Below, one piece after another: positions 45,584 to 54,769 of a stretch of DNA of 64,000 nucleotides. The stretch is taken from positions 62,001 to 126,000 of the forward strand of contig NZ_BAOS01000003.1 in NCBI RefSeq assembly GCF_002443295.1. The letters run 5' to 3'. The notes under the pieces were generated by a model, which made no database searches, was not told the DNA's origin, and saw only the letters and a program-made list of their open reading frames with translations. A program made the position numbers and the translations under genes. The number at the start of each line of letters is the position of its first letter. Position 1 is the stretch's first letter. The stretch is from Candidatus Scalindua japonica. Its GTDB lineage: Bacteria; Planctomycetota; Brocadiia; Brocadiales; Scalinduaceae.

Positions 45584-46698
45584 TATCTCTCTCCTCTATA
45601 ATTGAGACCTTCATTGCTGACTTTATCACTCTTTATCATGGTTCGATCCTGCCAAGTCAATTCAAAGCCCTGGCAGCCATGAAGGATTGTCGCACTACGC
45701 AAAGCCGCGTCATGCTGGTCCAATGTAATGACTGTGAAAAACAGGTTTTTGTACCGCACTCCTGCGGTAACCGCAATTGTCCTCATTGTCAGAGTCATGA
45801 GTGTCAGCAGTGGTTGGAGCGTCAACTGAAAAAAGAAGTGCCTGCTGACTATTTTATGCTCACCTTTACTATACCCAAAGAGCTTCGATCATTAGCATGG
45901 CAGCATCAACGCTTGCTTTACTCGATAATGATACAGTGTTGTTGGGAAACCGTAAAAACCTTTGTCCAAAATGACAGCGTATTACAAGGAAACGCTGGAG
46001 CCATCACTGTTTTGCACACCCACTCTCGCTCTCTCGATTACCACCCGCATATCCATCTGGTAATGCCAGCCGGGGCCATCAATCAGAAGAAAAAGCTTTG
46101 GAGCTTCAAAAAAAGCGAAGGAAAGACGCGGTACCTTTTCAATCACAAAGCGCTGGCTAAAGTGTTTCGAGCAAAAATGCTCGATGCCGTGAACAAAGCG
46201 GCTCTTACGCTTCCAGTTAATTATCCCAAAACATGGGTCGTCGATTGCAAATTTGTCGGCAACGGTGAAAAGGCACTGGTCTATCTTGGTCGTTATCTCT
46301 ACAAAGGGGTCATTCAAGAGAAAGATATTATTACGTGCAAAGATGGTCAGGTGACCTTTCGTTACCAGGATAGTAAGAGCAAAAAAATGCTCACAAGAAC
46401 ACTTCCCGGCCCGCAGTTTCTCAGGTTGATTCTCCAGCATGTTCTACCCAAAGGTTTCAGGCGAACACGGAACTTTGGTTTCCTCCACCCTAATAGCAAA
46501 CGCTTGATTGCATTGCTTCAGTACCTTACCGGTATCAACCCGAATAAGTCGTCAGCCTGGTTCAGAGAGCGTCCAAAGCTTACGTGCAAATGCTGTGGAG
46601 GAATAATGAAGATCATAAAAACGATGATACCTCCATCACACAAATCCAGGTCTTTCCCCTACAAGTTAACAAAAGAGGAGGCTGTTCTGGTTATGTAA
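45580..46698 (+). mobile_element. IS91-family transposase (HUH, Y2-type)
   Basis: A 372-aa rolling-circle transposase. The N-terminal zinc-finger Cys set is in RVMLVQCNDCEKQ and CGNRNCPHCQSHE. HTHSRSLDYHPHIHLVMPAG holds the HUH metal site, and LVYLGRYLYKGVI carries the first catalytic Tyr. The start overlaps the stop of the upstream integrase. The rolling-circle mechanism leaves no target duplications; the ends (ori and ter) are not identified. The pair defines a mobile element between about 44.6 and 46.8 kb. Confidence 0.88.
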
Positions 46699-47507
46699 TC
46701 GAATCCGCTATGCATCTAAGATTTGCAAAAACGGCATTATCGGGTCGAGATGGCCCCCGTTTGCCCAAATTTGAGGTAAAATGGCCGAAAAACCATGTTC
46801 TGTAGCTCCTAAAGCATGACGACAGCAATTGAAAAATCCACTTCTTTGGCTTCATAGCTTCTGCGGTAAAAAAGAGAAGCAATCTTCATAAGATATTTTC
46901 TTATACAATGTTTAGCACCCAAACAACGGGCTTGTCCAACAAACGGTTCAGATTGTGGTTCGTCCCTCACACAATCTAACCTTATTCGTTGTGCATCGAT
47001 ACGTTTCATTGGACATAATGCCGGAGTTGAGGAGTAATCTCTAAGATGTTGTCTGTTCAAACGACTTGTTCGCCCCGTCTGAGGCGGCAAGAACACAGCG
47101 CTTCAACTCCAGCATTCGTTCTGCCGAAGGCGGGGCGAACAAGTAGATAAACAGTTTCTGGATAACGCGATTATTGCAATGATATCCAAATAAACCTGTA
47201 TTAATATAAGAAAGTACAACATAAACGCCCTTATCAGATGGTAACAATCACGGTATAATACAAAAAATAAAAATGATAAGCCATGATAAAATTCACGATC
47301 CTGATCGAAAAGCATTGTAATTCCATTTATAACGTTCTTGTTCATATCAAAATAAGTAATTTAAAAGCTCTTTATTATTGAGTTCAGATTGCCACTTTTG
47401 GTGCCTTTTCACAGGTTCTATACTCACCCGGTATGGAAACGACAAAAACCTATTTGTCTCTATTGGCCCTATTTTATCATTAAACATCACGCCTTGCTCT
47501 GGAACAA
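46699..47507. other. intergenic within the mobile-element stretch
   Basis: About 800 bases without a supported gene. There is an imperfect inverted repeat at 47065-47143 whose outer arms are CTTGTTCGCCCCG and CGGGGCGAACAAG. Minus-strand open frames here have no recognised motif. Confidence 0.4.
47065..47143. repeat. 79-bp imperfect inverted repeat
   Basis: CTTGTTCGCCCCG (47065-47077) and CGGGGCGAACAAG (47131-47143) are perfect reverse complements; the inner parts (GGCGGCAAGAAC and GTTCTGCCGAAG) also pair in part. It may be a transposon end or a cruciform element. Confidence 0.5.
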
Positions 47508-47978
47508 CAAGCTACTGCCAAGTCGACAAGGGCTCGTTGGCTGAACGTTTTTAAAACACTCACCGCTTATCGGTTAATAGACCCTGGGAGTGAGTGGCGT
47601 TTACATAGATTATGGTATGAACAAAGCGCTATGGGAGATTTGTTAGGAGAAGACTTTGGTTTGGCCCAAAAGGACAAACTATATCGTTGTCTTGATAAAC
47701 TTATTGAACATAAAGAAGAGCTATTCTCATTTCTCCGAGAGAGATGGCAAAACCTGTTCAATGCTGAATTTGCTGTTTTACTTTATGATTTTACCAGTAC
47801 CTACTGTGAATGCGATCCACCTGATGAAGGGATACGGAAATTTGGTCATAGCAGAGATAAGAGATCGGATTGTGTTCAGGTTGTAATAGCGCTTATTGTG
47901 ACGCCAGAGGGGTTTTCTCTGGCGTATGAAGTAATGCCTGGCAATACGAAGGACTCTTACACGCTTGAAGGCTAATGT
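47508..47978 (+). pseudogene. IS1634-like transposase remnant
   Basis: An open frame from about 47508 reads STRARWLNVFKTLTAYRLID, then LLGEDFGLAQKDKLYRCLDK and the first Asp region AVLLYDFTSTYCECD, then IALIVTPEGFSLAYEVMPGN, all as in IS1634 transposases. It stops at 47978, before the rest of the catalytic core, and the beginning of the protein is also absent. It is thus a two-sided truncation. It resembles, but is not the same copy as, the remnant near 1 kb. Confidence 0.75.
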
Positions 47979-48134
47979 GAAGTATTAAGATTGCAATTTG
48001 TAGTGTAGACTTTATAAATAATACAAGATACTTCTATTGCTAAAACTCTAAATAAAGTTTTTATTCTGGACATCATTTTAGATTGCTTTTAGAATTTACA
48101 TCTTATAATTTATTCAGTATTAACTTAATTTTGA

Positions 48135-49667
48135 GTGTACATATATTTGAACGACTCTGCGGCAAAAAAGGTGTTATTTATAAAGGCAATCGAGGAGGGC
48201 GATCCGGCAGGAGAAGTTTTGTCAAAGGCAGATCGTTTAGTCGCGACACAGAAGACACAATCTATATTACAGAGGGTATCTGATAAACAGCTTAACAACA
48301 GAATCTCCAAACAGAGCAAGGAAGCCTTTTTAACAAAACGAGCGGAACTGCTTTTTCAAATAGTGGGGGTTGTTTACCCTAAAGCAAGAACAGACATTAA
48401 CAGAATACAATGGAGTGGCTGGTTTACCGTGTTGCTGTTAATTCTGTTATCTGTTTCAGGATTTATAGCGAATGAATTTGAATCAGGAAAAAGGTTGAAT
48501 TTATTGGCTTTTCCGGTTATTGGAATGCTTGGTTGGAATTTGTTTGTTTATAGTTTAAAGGTTTTTACACAAGTTTTTTTCATTTTTAGAAAGAGGTACA
48601 GTGGCACAAATCAAGGGTTCTTTTTGATTTTGATTTCAAATATATCTATACGACTACTAAAAAAAAAATGTACACACTCTTCTGACAAAACTTTAGTATA
48701 TAATAGATGTTTCCGGAACTATTATATTGAATGGTTAAAACTCTCATCATCAATTTACCGAATCCATGTTTCAAGAGTATTTCATCTGTGCGCGATACTC
48801 TTTGCCTTAGGTATTATTGGTGGTATGTATTTAAGGGGATTGACTACAGAATATTACGCTGGATGGGAGAGCACATTCTTAGAGACGGAAACTGTACACA
48901 ATTTTTTGAGTATAGCTCTCATGCCGGCTGCCATTATTACAGAGCAGCAATTTCCAACATTGGAGCGGGTAGCGTCCATTCGATGGGGAAACGGTGGCTT
49001 AGGAGAAAACGCTACTGACTGGATTCATCTTTTTGCTAAGACAATTTTTCTTTTTATTATTGTTCCTCGATGTTTTTTATCTGTTATCGCTTTTATCCGT
49101 GAAAGACATTTGCGAACTCACTTTCCAATTCAATATGATAAAGACTCTTATTTTACAAAGCTGTTTATTAGTAAACCGGGTCAAAGGGAGCTTATGCATA
49201 TTATTCCATATTCAATTGAACTTACAGATCAACAAAAGGATGTTTTGCGTTCCTTGTTTGCTCAAGTGCTTGGTTGGAAAGCACAAGTTGAATTTCATAG
49301 AACTATATCCTATGGAAGAGAGGACCAGTTTTGCAGAGAATTTACATTCTCAGCAAAAGATCCTGTCGAGTCCTTAGCTATATTGTTCTCTTTATCCTCT
49401 ACTCCTGAAACCGAAATTCACAATGCATTTATCAGTACATTGTTTAAAATGGTGACAGATAACAATATGGTTGTACAAATTTTGATTGTAGTGGATGAAT
49501 CTGATTTCAAAACCAGGTTTTCTCGACAGAAAGGCGCCGAAGAGAAGCTCGAATCACGTAGGGAATTGTGGAGGCGAACAATTACCAGCAAAAACGTTAA
49601 ACCTGTTTTTGTCAATCTTCATAACCCTGATACTAACGAATGGCAGAACGCAATCAACCTGACATAA
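48135..49667 (+). CDS. DUF2868 membrane protein
   Basis: A 510-aa protein with several membrane helices (WFTVLLLILLSVSGFIA, LNLLAFPVIGMLGWNLFVY, and a pair around residues 210-330) and a soluble C-terminal domain. The arrangement and the neighbour match the DUF2868 family, which is usually encoded directly before a DUF3482 GTPase. I use the GTG at 48135, which has no strong ribosome binding site; the N-terminus (FIKAIEEGDPAGEVLSKADR) matches the family start. The function is unknown. Confidence 0.7.
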   Translation: MYIYLNDSAAKKVLFIKAIEEGDPAGEVLSKADRLVATQKTQSILQRVSDKQLNNRISKQSKEAFLTKRAELLFQIVGVVYPKARTDINRIQWSGWFTVLLLILLSVSGFIANEFESGKRLNLLAFPVIGMLGWNLFVYSLKVFTQVFFIFRKRYSGTNQGFFLILISNISIRLLKKKCTHSSDKTLVYNRCFRNYYIEWLKLSSSIYRIHVSRVFHLCAILFALGIIGGMYLRGLTTEYYAGWESTFLETETVHNFLSIALMPAAIITEQQFPTLERVASIRWGNGGLGENATDWIHLFAKTIFLFIIVPRCFLSVIAFIRERHLRTHFPIQYDKDSYFTKLFISKPGQRELMHIIPYSIELTDQQKDVLRSLFAQVLGWKAQVEFHRTISYGREDQFCREFTFSAKDPVESLAILFSLSSTPETEIHNAFISTLFKMVTDNNMVVQILIVVDESDFKTRFSRQKGAEEKLESRRELWRRTITSKNVKPVFVNLHNPDTNEWQNAINLT

Positions 49668-49688
49668 TTACTTTAAAGGAATTAATGG

Positions 49689-51173
49689 ATGAGCTTAAAT
49701 GATTCTAAACAAACAATCACACTAAGCCTGATTTCTCATACTAATGTGGGTAAGACCACTTTGGCGCGAACACTACTGAAAAAAGATATTGGAGTTATCC
49801 GTGATGATGCTCATGTAACAGACACTAGTGAAGCTTATATCATGCTGGAGACGAACAACGGATTTGTTTTGCGATTGTGGGACACACCTGGCTTTGGTAA
49901 TTCTGCAAAATTACTGAAACGTCTTCAGAATATTCCCAGGCCTACAGGTTGGTTTGTAAATGAAGTTTGGGACCGAATTGACGATCGTGCAAACTGGTGT
50001 AATCAACAAGCTTTACGAAATGTTCGAGAGGATGCGGATGTTGTTCTATATCTTGTCAACGCTGCTGAAAATCCTATAGAAGCGGGATATGTAGATTGTG
50101 AAATGCAGATATTGGATTGGCTTAGCAAACCGGTCATCGTTCTCCTGAATCAGACTGGTCCTCCCCGTGAAGCTGTTGTTGAGGCTGGTGAAGAAAAGCT
50201 ATGGGAAGACCACCTCCAACGATTTGAAGTCGTGAAATACGTAATGAGTCTGGATGCCTTTGCACGTTGCCGGATACAGGAAAATATACTCATGAAGACG
50301 ATTGAAGGTGTTCTTCCTTTTGCCAAACGGAACTCATTTGATGAAATCTGGAAAGCCTGGGCAATTAATAATAACTCTGTTTTTGAAAGATCAATGGATT
50401 CCCTTGCAGGACAAATTACAGCCGCATGCTGTGACCGGGAACATATTACCCAGAAATCAATATGGGAATTAGCTCAATATAAGGTGCCCATACCCGGAAT
50501 GTCTTCAGATATAAAAAAAGAGAAGGAAGATGCCATGAAAAAACTGGCCGATAGGTTAGAGGGAGAAGTAAAAAGTTCACTGGATGAACTTATTCAATTG
50601 CATCAACTGAAAGGTAATGCGGCTGCAGAGATTTTAAAAAGACTCTCGAGTGATTATTTATCAAATAAACCTGTTAATGAGGGAGTCTCCGCTATTGTAG
50701 GTGGTTTTTTTACCGGTGCGATAAGTGGTGTGGGTGCTGATTTTCTGGCTGGAGGTTTAACATTTGGAGGAGGGGCTGTGGTGGGAGGAATTCTAGGTGC
50801 TGTAGGGGCCGCTGGTCTGACCAGGGGTTACAACTATTTCCGTGGCGATAACAACTCTTTTATCCGATGGTCACTGCCGTTATATCAGGAATTATTCAGT
50901 TCAGCACTACTCCGCTATCTTGCTGTCGCCCATTTTGGAAGAGGCAGAGGTGAATACACTGAAAGTGAATATCCAGAATTTTGGAAGTCGTCGGTCCTGC
51001 AAATTGTTCATGAGCGGCAAAAAGAGATTAAAGCCCTGTGGCAGGCTGGTAAACGTGAAACAAATACGTCTCGATTAACAGTACAAACGAAAAAGCTTCT
51101 CACCGATATGGTGCAGCAGTTGTTAAAAGAGTTTTATTCAGAAGCATATCACATTGATCCAACTTTTAAGTGA
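49689..51173 (+). CDS. DUF3482 GTPase
   Basis: A 494-aa GTPase with a G1 loop SHTNVGKTTLARTL, G3 RLWDTPGFGN and G4 VLLNQTGPPRE, followed by a C-terminal DUF3482 region containing a glycine-rich hydrophobic segment (FTGAISGVGADFLAGGLTFG) that may insert in membranes. It lies 21 bases after the DUF2868 gene, and the pair occurs together in many bacteria, which argues for one complex. The role is unknown, perhaps in membrane stress or remodelling. An ATG at 49689 is preceded by AATTAATGG; a ribosome binding site AAAGGAA lies near 49675. Confidence 0.8.
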   Translation: MSLNDSKQTITLSLISHTNVGKTTLARTLLKKDIGVIRDDAHVTDTSEAYIMLETNNGFVLRLWDTPGFGNSAKLLKRLQNIPRPTGWFVNEVWDRIDDRANWCNQQALRNVREDADVVLYLVNAAENPIEAGYVDCEMQILDWLSKPVIVLLNQTGPPREAVVEAGEEKLWEDHLQRFEVVKYVMSLDAFARCRIQENILMKTIEGVLPFAKRNSFDEIWKAWAINNNSVFERSMDSLAGQITAACCDREHITQKSIWELAQYKVPIPGMSSDIKKEKEDAMKKLADRLEGEVKSSLDELIQLHQLKGNAAAEILKRLSSDYLSNKPVNEGVSAIVGGFFTGAISGVGADFLAGGLTFGGGAVVGGILGAVGAAGLTRGYNYFRGDNNSFIRWSLPLYQELFSSALLRYLAVAHFGRGRGEYTESEYPEFWKSSVLQIVHERQKEIKALWQAGKRETNTSRLTVQTKKLLTDMVQQLLKEFYSEAYHIDPTFK

Positions 51174-51557
51174 TACAATTGATTAATGGGAATGCAATTT
51201 ATTGATGGTAAAAACGAGTCAACTCTATGTCAATAGAATAAATTGTCGTATTGAAAACCTTACATTCTCTTTTCTGGATTAGCGCAAATTATTCGCAATA
51301 ATTGTCCTTTTTCCTTATTGCTTTGCGCTATAATTTCGTATAATCTTTTTTTTATTAAAAGTTTAATTGTATCATATCAGTTCTTTGGTAATAGTTTTTT
51401 TAGTTTGTTGTGGTAATACATTATTGGTGAAAGTCTTATAGCGTTTTGCCTTTCCTTGGATAAGATCAGGGTCAACTAATGGTATGAATATTGCGAGCTA
51501 TCTCTCTACGTATTTATTTGTGTTTTACTTTTGTATATTTATATAAGGAGGAGTATA
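51174..51557. other. intergenic upstream of the multicopper-oxidase-like gene
   Basis: About 380 AT-rich bases with no supported gene or RNA. A consensus AAGGAGG ribosome binding site lies just before the next start. I could not place a promoter. Confidence 0.45.
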
Positions 51558-52787
51558 ATGTTCTGTTCATTTTCTAATTTTATCAAAGGTGTTTCACGTG
51601 TCTCTGGTATGTGCCTGGTACTGCCTTTCTTGCTTGCTGCTATTATCTGTTTTTCTATGGTAGCAAGTGCTGCTGAAAAGCTGATAGTTGGTGATGAGAA
51701 GGTAGCTGCGGATTTCCATAAGTTGCATGAGAAGGGCGAAATAGAGAGGGAATATCATATCTATGTTACTGACGGATACATAGAGATGGCTGACGGAGAG
51801 TATATCTACCAATGGGGTTTTACTCACGCACCGAACTGGGAGAATGTTGGAGAGATTAAAACAGTTGAGGAGAGAGACGCAAAACTACTTCCAATTAAGG
51901 TCCCTGGTGATGAAATGCGTTTTCATTCCGGTAGGAACTATATTGTGGTCTTGCATAATGCAGGTTGGTATGAAGCAGAAGAGCACTCAGGTATTTCACA
52001 CGTAGCACATACCATTCACTGGCACGGACTTGATTTAATACCGGCAGTTGATGGTATTCCTAATATTCCATACCCATCTGTTTTCCCTCATGAAACATTC
52101 AGATATTTTTTGTCAATTCCTGATGATATAGAAGGTTCATATATGGGGCATTGTCACGTCGATTCAACCAACCATATTATGGCAGGTCTTTTTTTTCCTG
52201 TTGTCATCGAAAAGGAGAAAAACGAAATTTATGGTTATAAGTATGACAGGGAGTACACCCTGTTCTTTTCTGAGGTAGATAGTGAATATATGGAAATGTT
52301 GAGAGACAAAGGAACTATAAATGATTGTTTGAGTTGGAAATCTAATTACTTTACCCTGAATGGCAGAATTTTTACTGATAAGCTGGATAACCCTTTGTCT
52401 ACAATTAATGACCCGAAAACAAGACTGGTTGCATACGATGGAGAGACTGTATTGGTAAGATTAATGGCAATCGGATATGATCACATATTTGCATGGCATC
52501 CACACGGTTATCACGGACTTATCATTGGGACAGATGGGAGAAGACACCCTGCTCCGTATCAGAAAGATACCATATTAATAGGTTCAGGTGAAAGATATGA
52601 TATTTTGTATAATATCCCGAATTTTTCATCTCAGTCCACATGCCTCTCTTGTAACCGTGGTCCCGGTATAACCATCGCTCATGACCATAATTTGAGGGGA
52701 ATGGTTAGTGGAGGAATATATCCTCACGGTGGCTTAACAATCTTTGATGTGAGACCTAAGACTGAAAAGATGTTGAGTAACAATTAA
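51558..52787 (+). CDS. secreted multicopper-oxidase-like protein
   Basis: A 409-aa protein starting at ATG 51558, seven bases after AAGGAGG, with a signal peptide (VLPFLLAAIICFSMVASAA). Copper-ligand motifs occur in order: HTIHWHGLDL (about 152), MGHCHVDSTNH (about 198), FAWHPHGYHGLIIG (about 313) and IAHDHNLRGMVSGG (about 375). In a standard multicopper oxidase the last site is HCHxxxHxxxGM; here the Cys of the last motif is missing, while GHCH has a Cys in the second site. The protein may therefore have a changed or incomplete type 1/trinuclear arrangement. The substrate is unknown; it should act outside the cytoplasm. Confidence 0.72.
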   Translation: MFCSFSNFIKGVSRVSGMCLVLPFLLAAIICFSMVASAAEKLIVGDEKVAADFHKLHEKGEIEREYHIYVTDGYIEMADGEYIYQWGFTHAPNWENVGEIKTVEERDAKLLPIKVPGDEMRFHSGRNYIVVLHNAGWYEAEEHSGISHVAHTIHWHGLDLIPAVDGIPNIPYPSVFPHETFRYFLSIPDDIEGSYMGHCHVDSTNHIMAGLFFPVVIEKEKNEIYGYKYDREYTLFFSEVDSEYMEMLRDKGTINDCLSWKSNYFTLNGRIFTDKLDNPLSTINDPKTRLVAYDGETVLVRLMAIGYDHIFAWHPHGYHGLIIGTDGRRHPAPYQKDTILIGSGERYDILYNIPNFSSQSTCLSCNRGPGITIAHDHNLRGMVSGGIYPHGGLTIFDVRPKTEKMLSNN

Positions 52788-52907
52788 GGATTCAAGACGT
52801 TTTAAGATTAGCACGAAATGATAGTTTTTTACTGTTTTTTTGTGGGGGGGGAGTGGATGATAAATATCTGTTCCTCCCTATTTGGCAGTCAGCGTGCATA
52901 CCTTTAT

Positions 52908-53945
52908 CTAATTTTCTTTAGAATTCGAAAAGGTAATACTGGTTATTATGTTTTCGACTAATAAATTAATATTCAGGTTGAAGCCAATAAATTTGATAGA
53001 CTCTAATATTTCATCAATTATGTTTATTATCTGTTCCTGGGTCAAGTAATTGATATATCTTCTCATTGCATCTTCATGGTCAGCATTGAAAAGTGTTATT
53101 CTCTTCTGGCGGGTATTATTCCTACTCCTGATTTTTACTATCAACAGGTCTCGATAGAATTGCAAGATGCAATTTAAGATTCCTTTAAAAACCTGCCTTT
53201 TTTCTTCTAAAGACTCTCCGGTACTTAAATACGAATTGATGATTTCCTCCGCAAAAACAAGGTTGTCTATACCTGTTTCTGTCAAACGGGAGACAATGTT
53301 ATTGTTGATTTCGTAATAATTTTGGTCCAGCAGCTTCAGCGCGTCTCCAAGGCTTCCGTTACAAAACGTTGATGTCCATGCAATTTTATCTGGATCTGCA
53401 TCCGATTTACCGGCTAACTGGTTTTCAATTATATGGCTTGGTAATAGATGGAACCTGATAATCTGGCATCTTGATCTGATAGTTTCTTTAACAGAGCTGA
53501 TTGAGTTGGCAATGAGGACAATTATGGTGTTCGGCGAGGGTTCTTCAAGTGTTTTCAACAGGCAGTTTGAGGCTTCTTCATTCATCATGTCCGCGTCTGC
53601 AATAATGTAAATTTTGTAGTCAGATTCAAGAGGGCTCAGTTTTGCAGAGTTTTGTAAATTTCTGATATTTTCAATTTTGATAAATTTTGCTTTCTCTTCT
53701 ATTTCGATCCAGGAAACATCAGGGTGACTGTTTGCATTTATGCGAATGCAGTTGTGGCAAGAGTTACAGGGATCACTTTTGTCATTCATGCAATTAAGAA
53801 CTTTTGCAAATTCTTTCGTGAACAAAGTCTTTCCAACTCCACGCTGTCCGGTAAAGAGATATGCATGAGAGAGATGATCAGTTTCTATCGCTTTCTTGAA
53901 ATGGTCAATAACATGGTCTTGTGCAAGAATATCGGTAAATGGCAT
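52908..53945 (-). CDS. holB: DNA polymerase III delta-prime subunit
   Basis: HolB is part of the clamp loader. The 345-aa protein has Walker A TGQRGVGKTLF, a zinc module CMNDKSDPCNSCHNC, and the SRC-type arginine-finger segment SSVKETIRSRCQIIRF. It is the second gene of a short minus-strand operon, two bases after the lipoyl-domain gene. The next minus-strand region downstream is short and convergent with the multicopper-oxidase-like gene. Confidence 0.92.
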   Translation of the reverse strand: MPFTDILAQDHVIDHFKKAIETDHLSHAYLFTGQRGVGKTLFTKEFAKVLNCMNDKSDPCNSCHNCIRINANSHPDVSWIEIEEKAKFIKIENIRNLQNSAKLSPLESDYKIYIIADADMMNEEASNCLLKTLEEPSPNTIIVLIANSISSVKETIRSRCQIIRFHLLPSHIIENQLAGKSDADPDKIAWTSTFCNGSLGDALKLLDQNYYEINNNIVSRLTETGIDNLVFAEEIINSYLSTGESLEEKRQVFKGILNCILQFYRDLLIVKIRSRNNTRQKRITLFNADHEDAMRRYINYLTQEQIINIIDEILESIKFIGFNLNINLLVENIITSITFSNSKEN

Positions 53946-53947
53946 AA

Positions 53948-54196
53948 TTAAGTATTTATTTTCTCTAACATGGCTATGACATCACCAATCGTTACAACAT
54001 CGCCTTCCTGGGCAAGGATCTCAATTAGTTTTCCTGTGTATGGCGCGGTAACATTCAAATTTGCTTTATTCGTAGAAACTTCCAGAATGTCATCCCCTTC
54101 TTCGAACTCTTCATCTTCTTCTATATACCAGAAAGAGACAGTGATTTCAACATCCGCTTCAATTCCGATGTCAGGCAGTTCAAATTCTTTTTCCAT
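53948..54196 (-). CDS. lipoyl/biotinyl-domain protein
   Basis: An 82-aa single lipoyl-type domain: MEKEFELPDIGIEADVEITV, then ILEVSTNKANLNVTAPYTG, where the Lys of TNKAN is the expected attachment site, and a closing GDVVTIGDVIAML. It is very acidic around residues 28-37. No dehydrogenase E2 core is attached. It may act as a free swinging-arm carrier or be a remnant of an E2. It precedes holB in the operon. Confidence 0.75.
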   Translation of the reverse strand: MEKEFELPDIGIEADVEITVSFWYIEEDEEFEEGDDILEVSTNKANLNVTAPYTGKLIEILAQEGDVVTIGDVIAMLEKINT

Positions 54197-54769
54197 TATT
54201 TAATAGTTAATGCTTGAAATTAATGATAAATGCTTACGTTGTTCATGTTGTATGAATGCTGAAACTATTTCCTGATTGCAGTTGTCCCCAGGCTGAAAAA
54301 TCGTGGAAACATTACTCGTTAATAATTATTTTTGATTATAATAAATTCAACTTTGAGATGAGAATAAAAGCTGAAATTTGATTATACAAATGGTAAATTT
54401 GTTGTCAATAGTCTGTTGTACAAAAATAATCATCTAATTTTTTTCCAAATTTATCGTTGTGATGAAATATTTTGTGACTCTTGTTATACTGATTCTTATT
54501 TTTTTATTGACTTTGCAGTGATGAAAAGATATCGCTATAGTAGTAGGGTAAATTGTTGGTTATCGATCCAGGATCACGTTATGCCACTGCCAGAGAGGTG
54601 ATATGTATGAATCGAACAAATGGGCACTGAATATATGATTTGATGCCTGGTCTCGCGAAAGATACAGAATGAGTTTGCGGAGAGAAATTTTTGTGACGTT
54701 CGGTGTTTCTCTATTATTATAATTTCGAATAACAAGCACTTGTTATAAACTAGACAGGGGCCAGTATAG
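54197..54769. other. intergenic, divergent
   Basis: About 570 bases between the divergent lipoyl-domain and histidine-kinase genes. The open frame at 54416-54601 has no recognisable motif. I found no sigma-54 promoter match here. Confidence 0.45.

Noticed and set aside
47065-47143. Integron attC site
   Set aside because: The arms do not carry the required core-site sequences and no cassette structure surrounds them.
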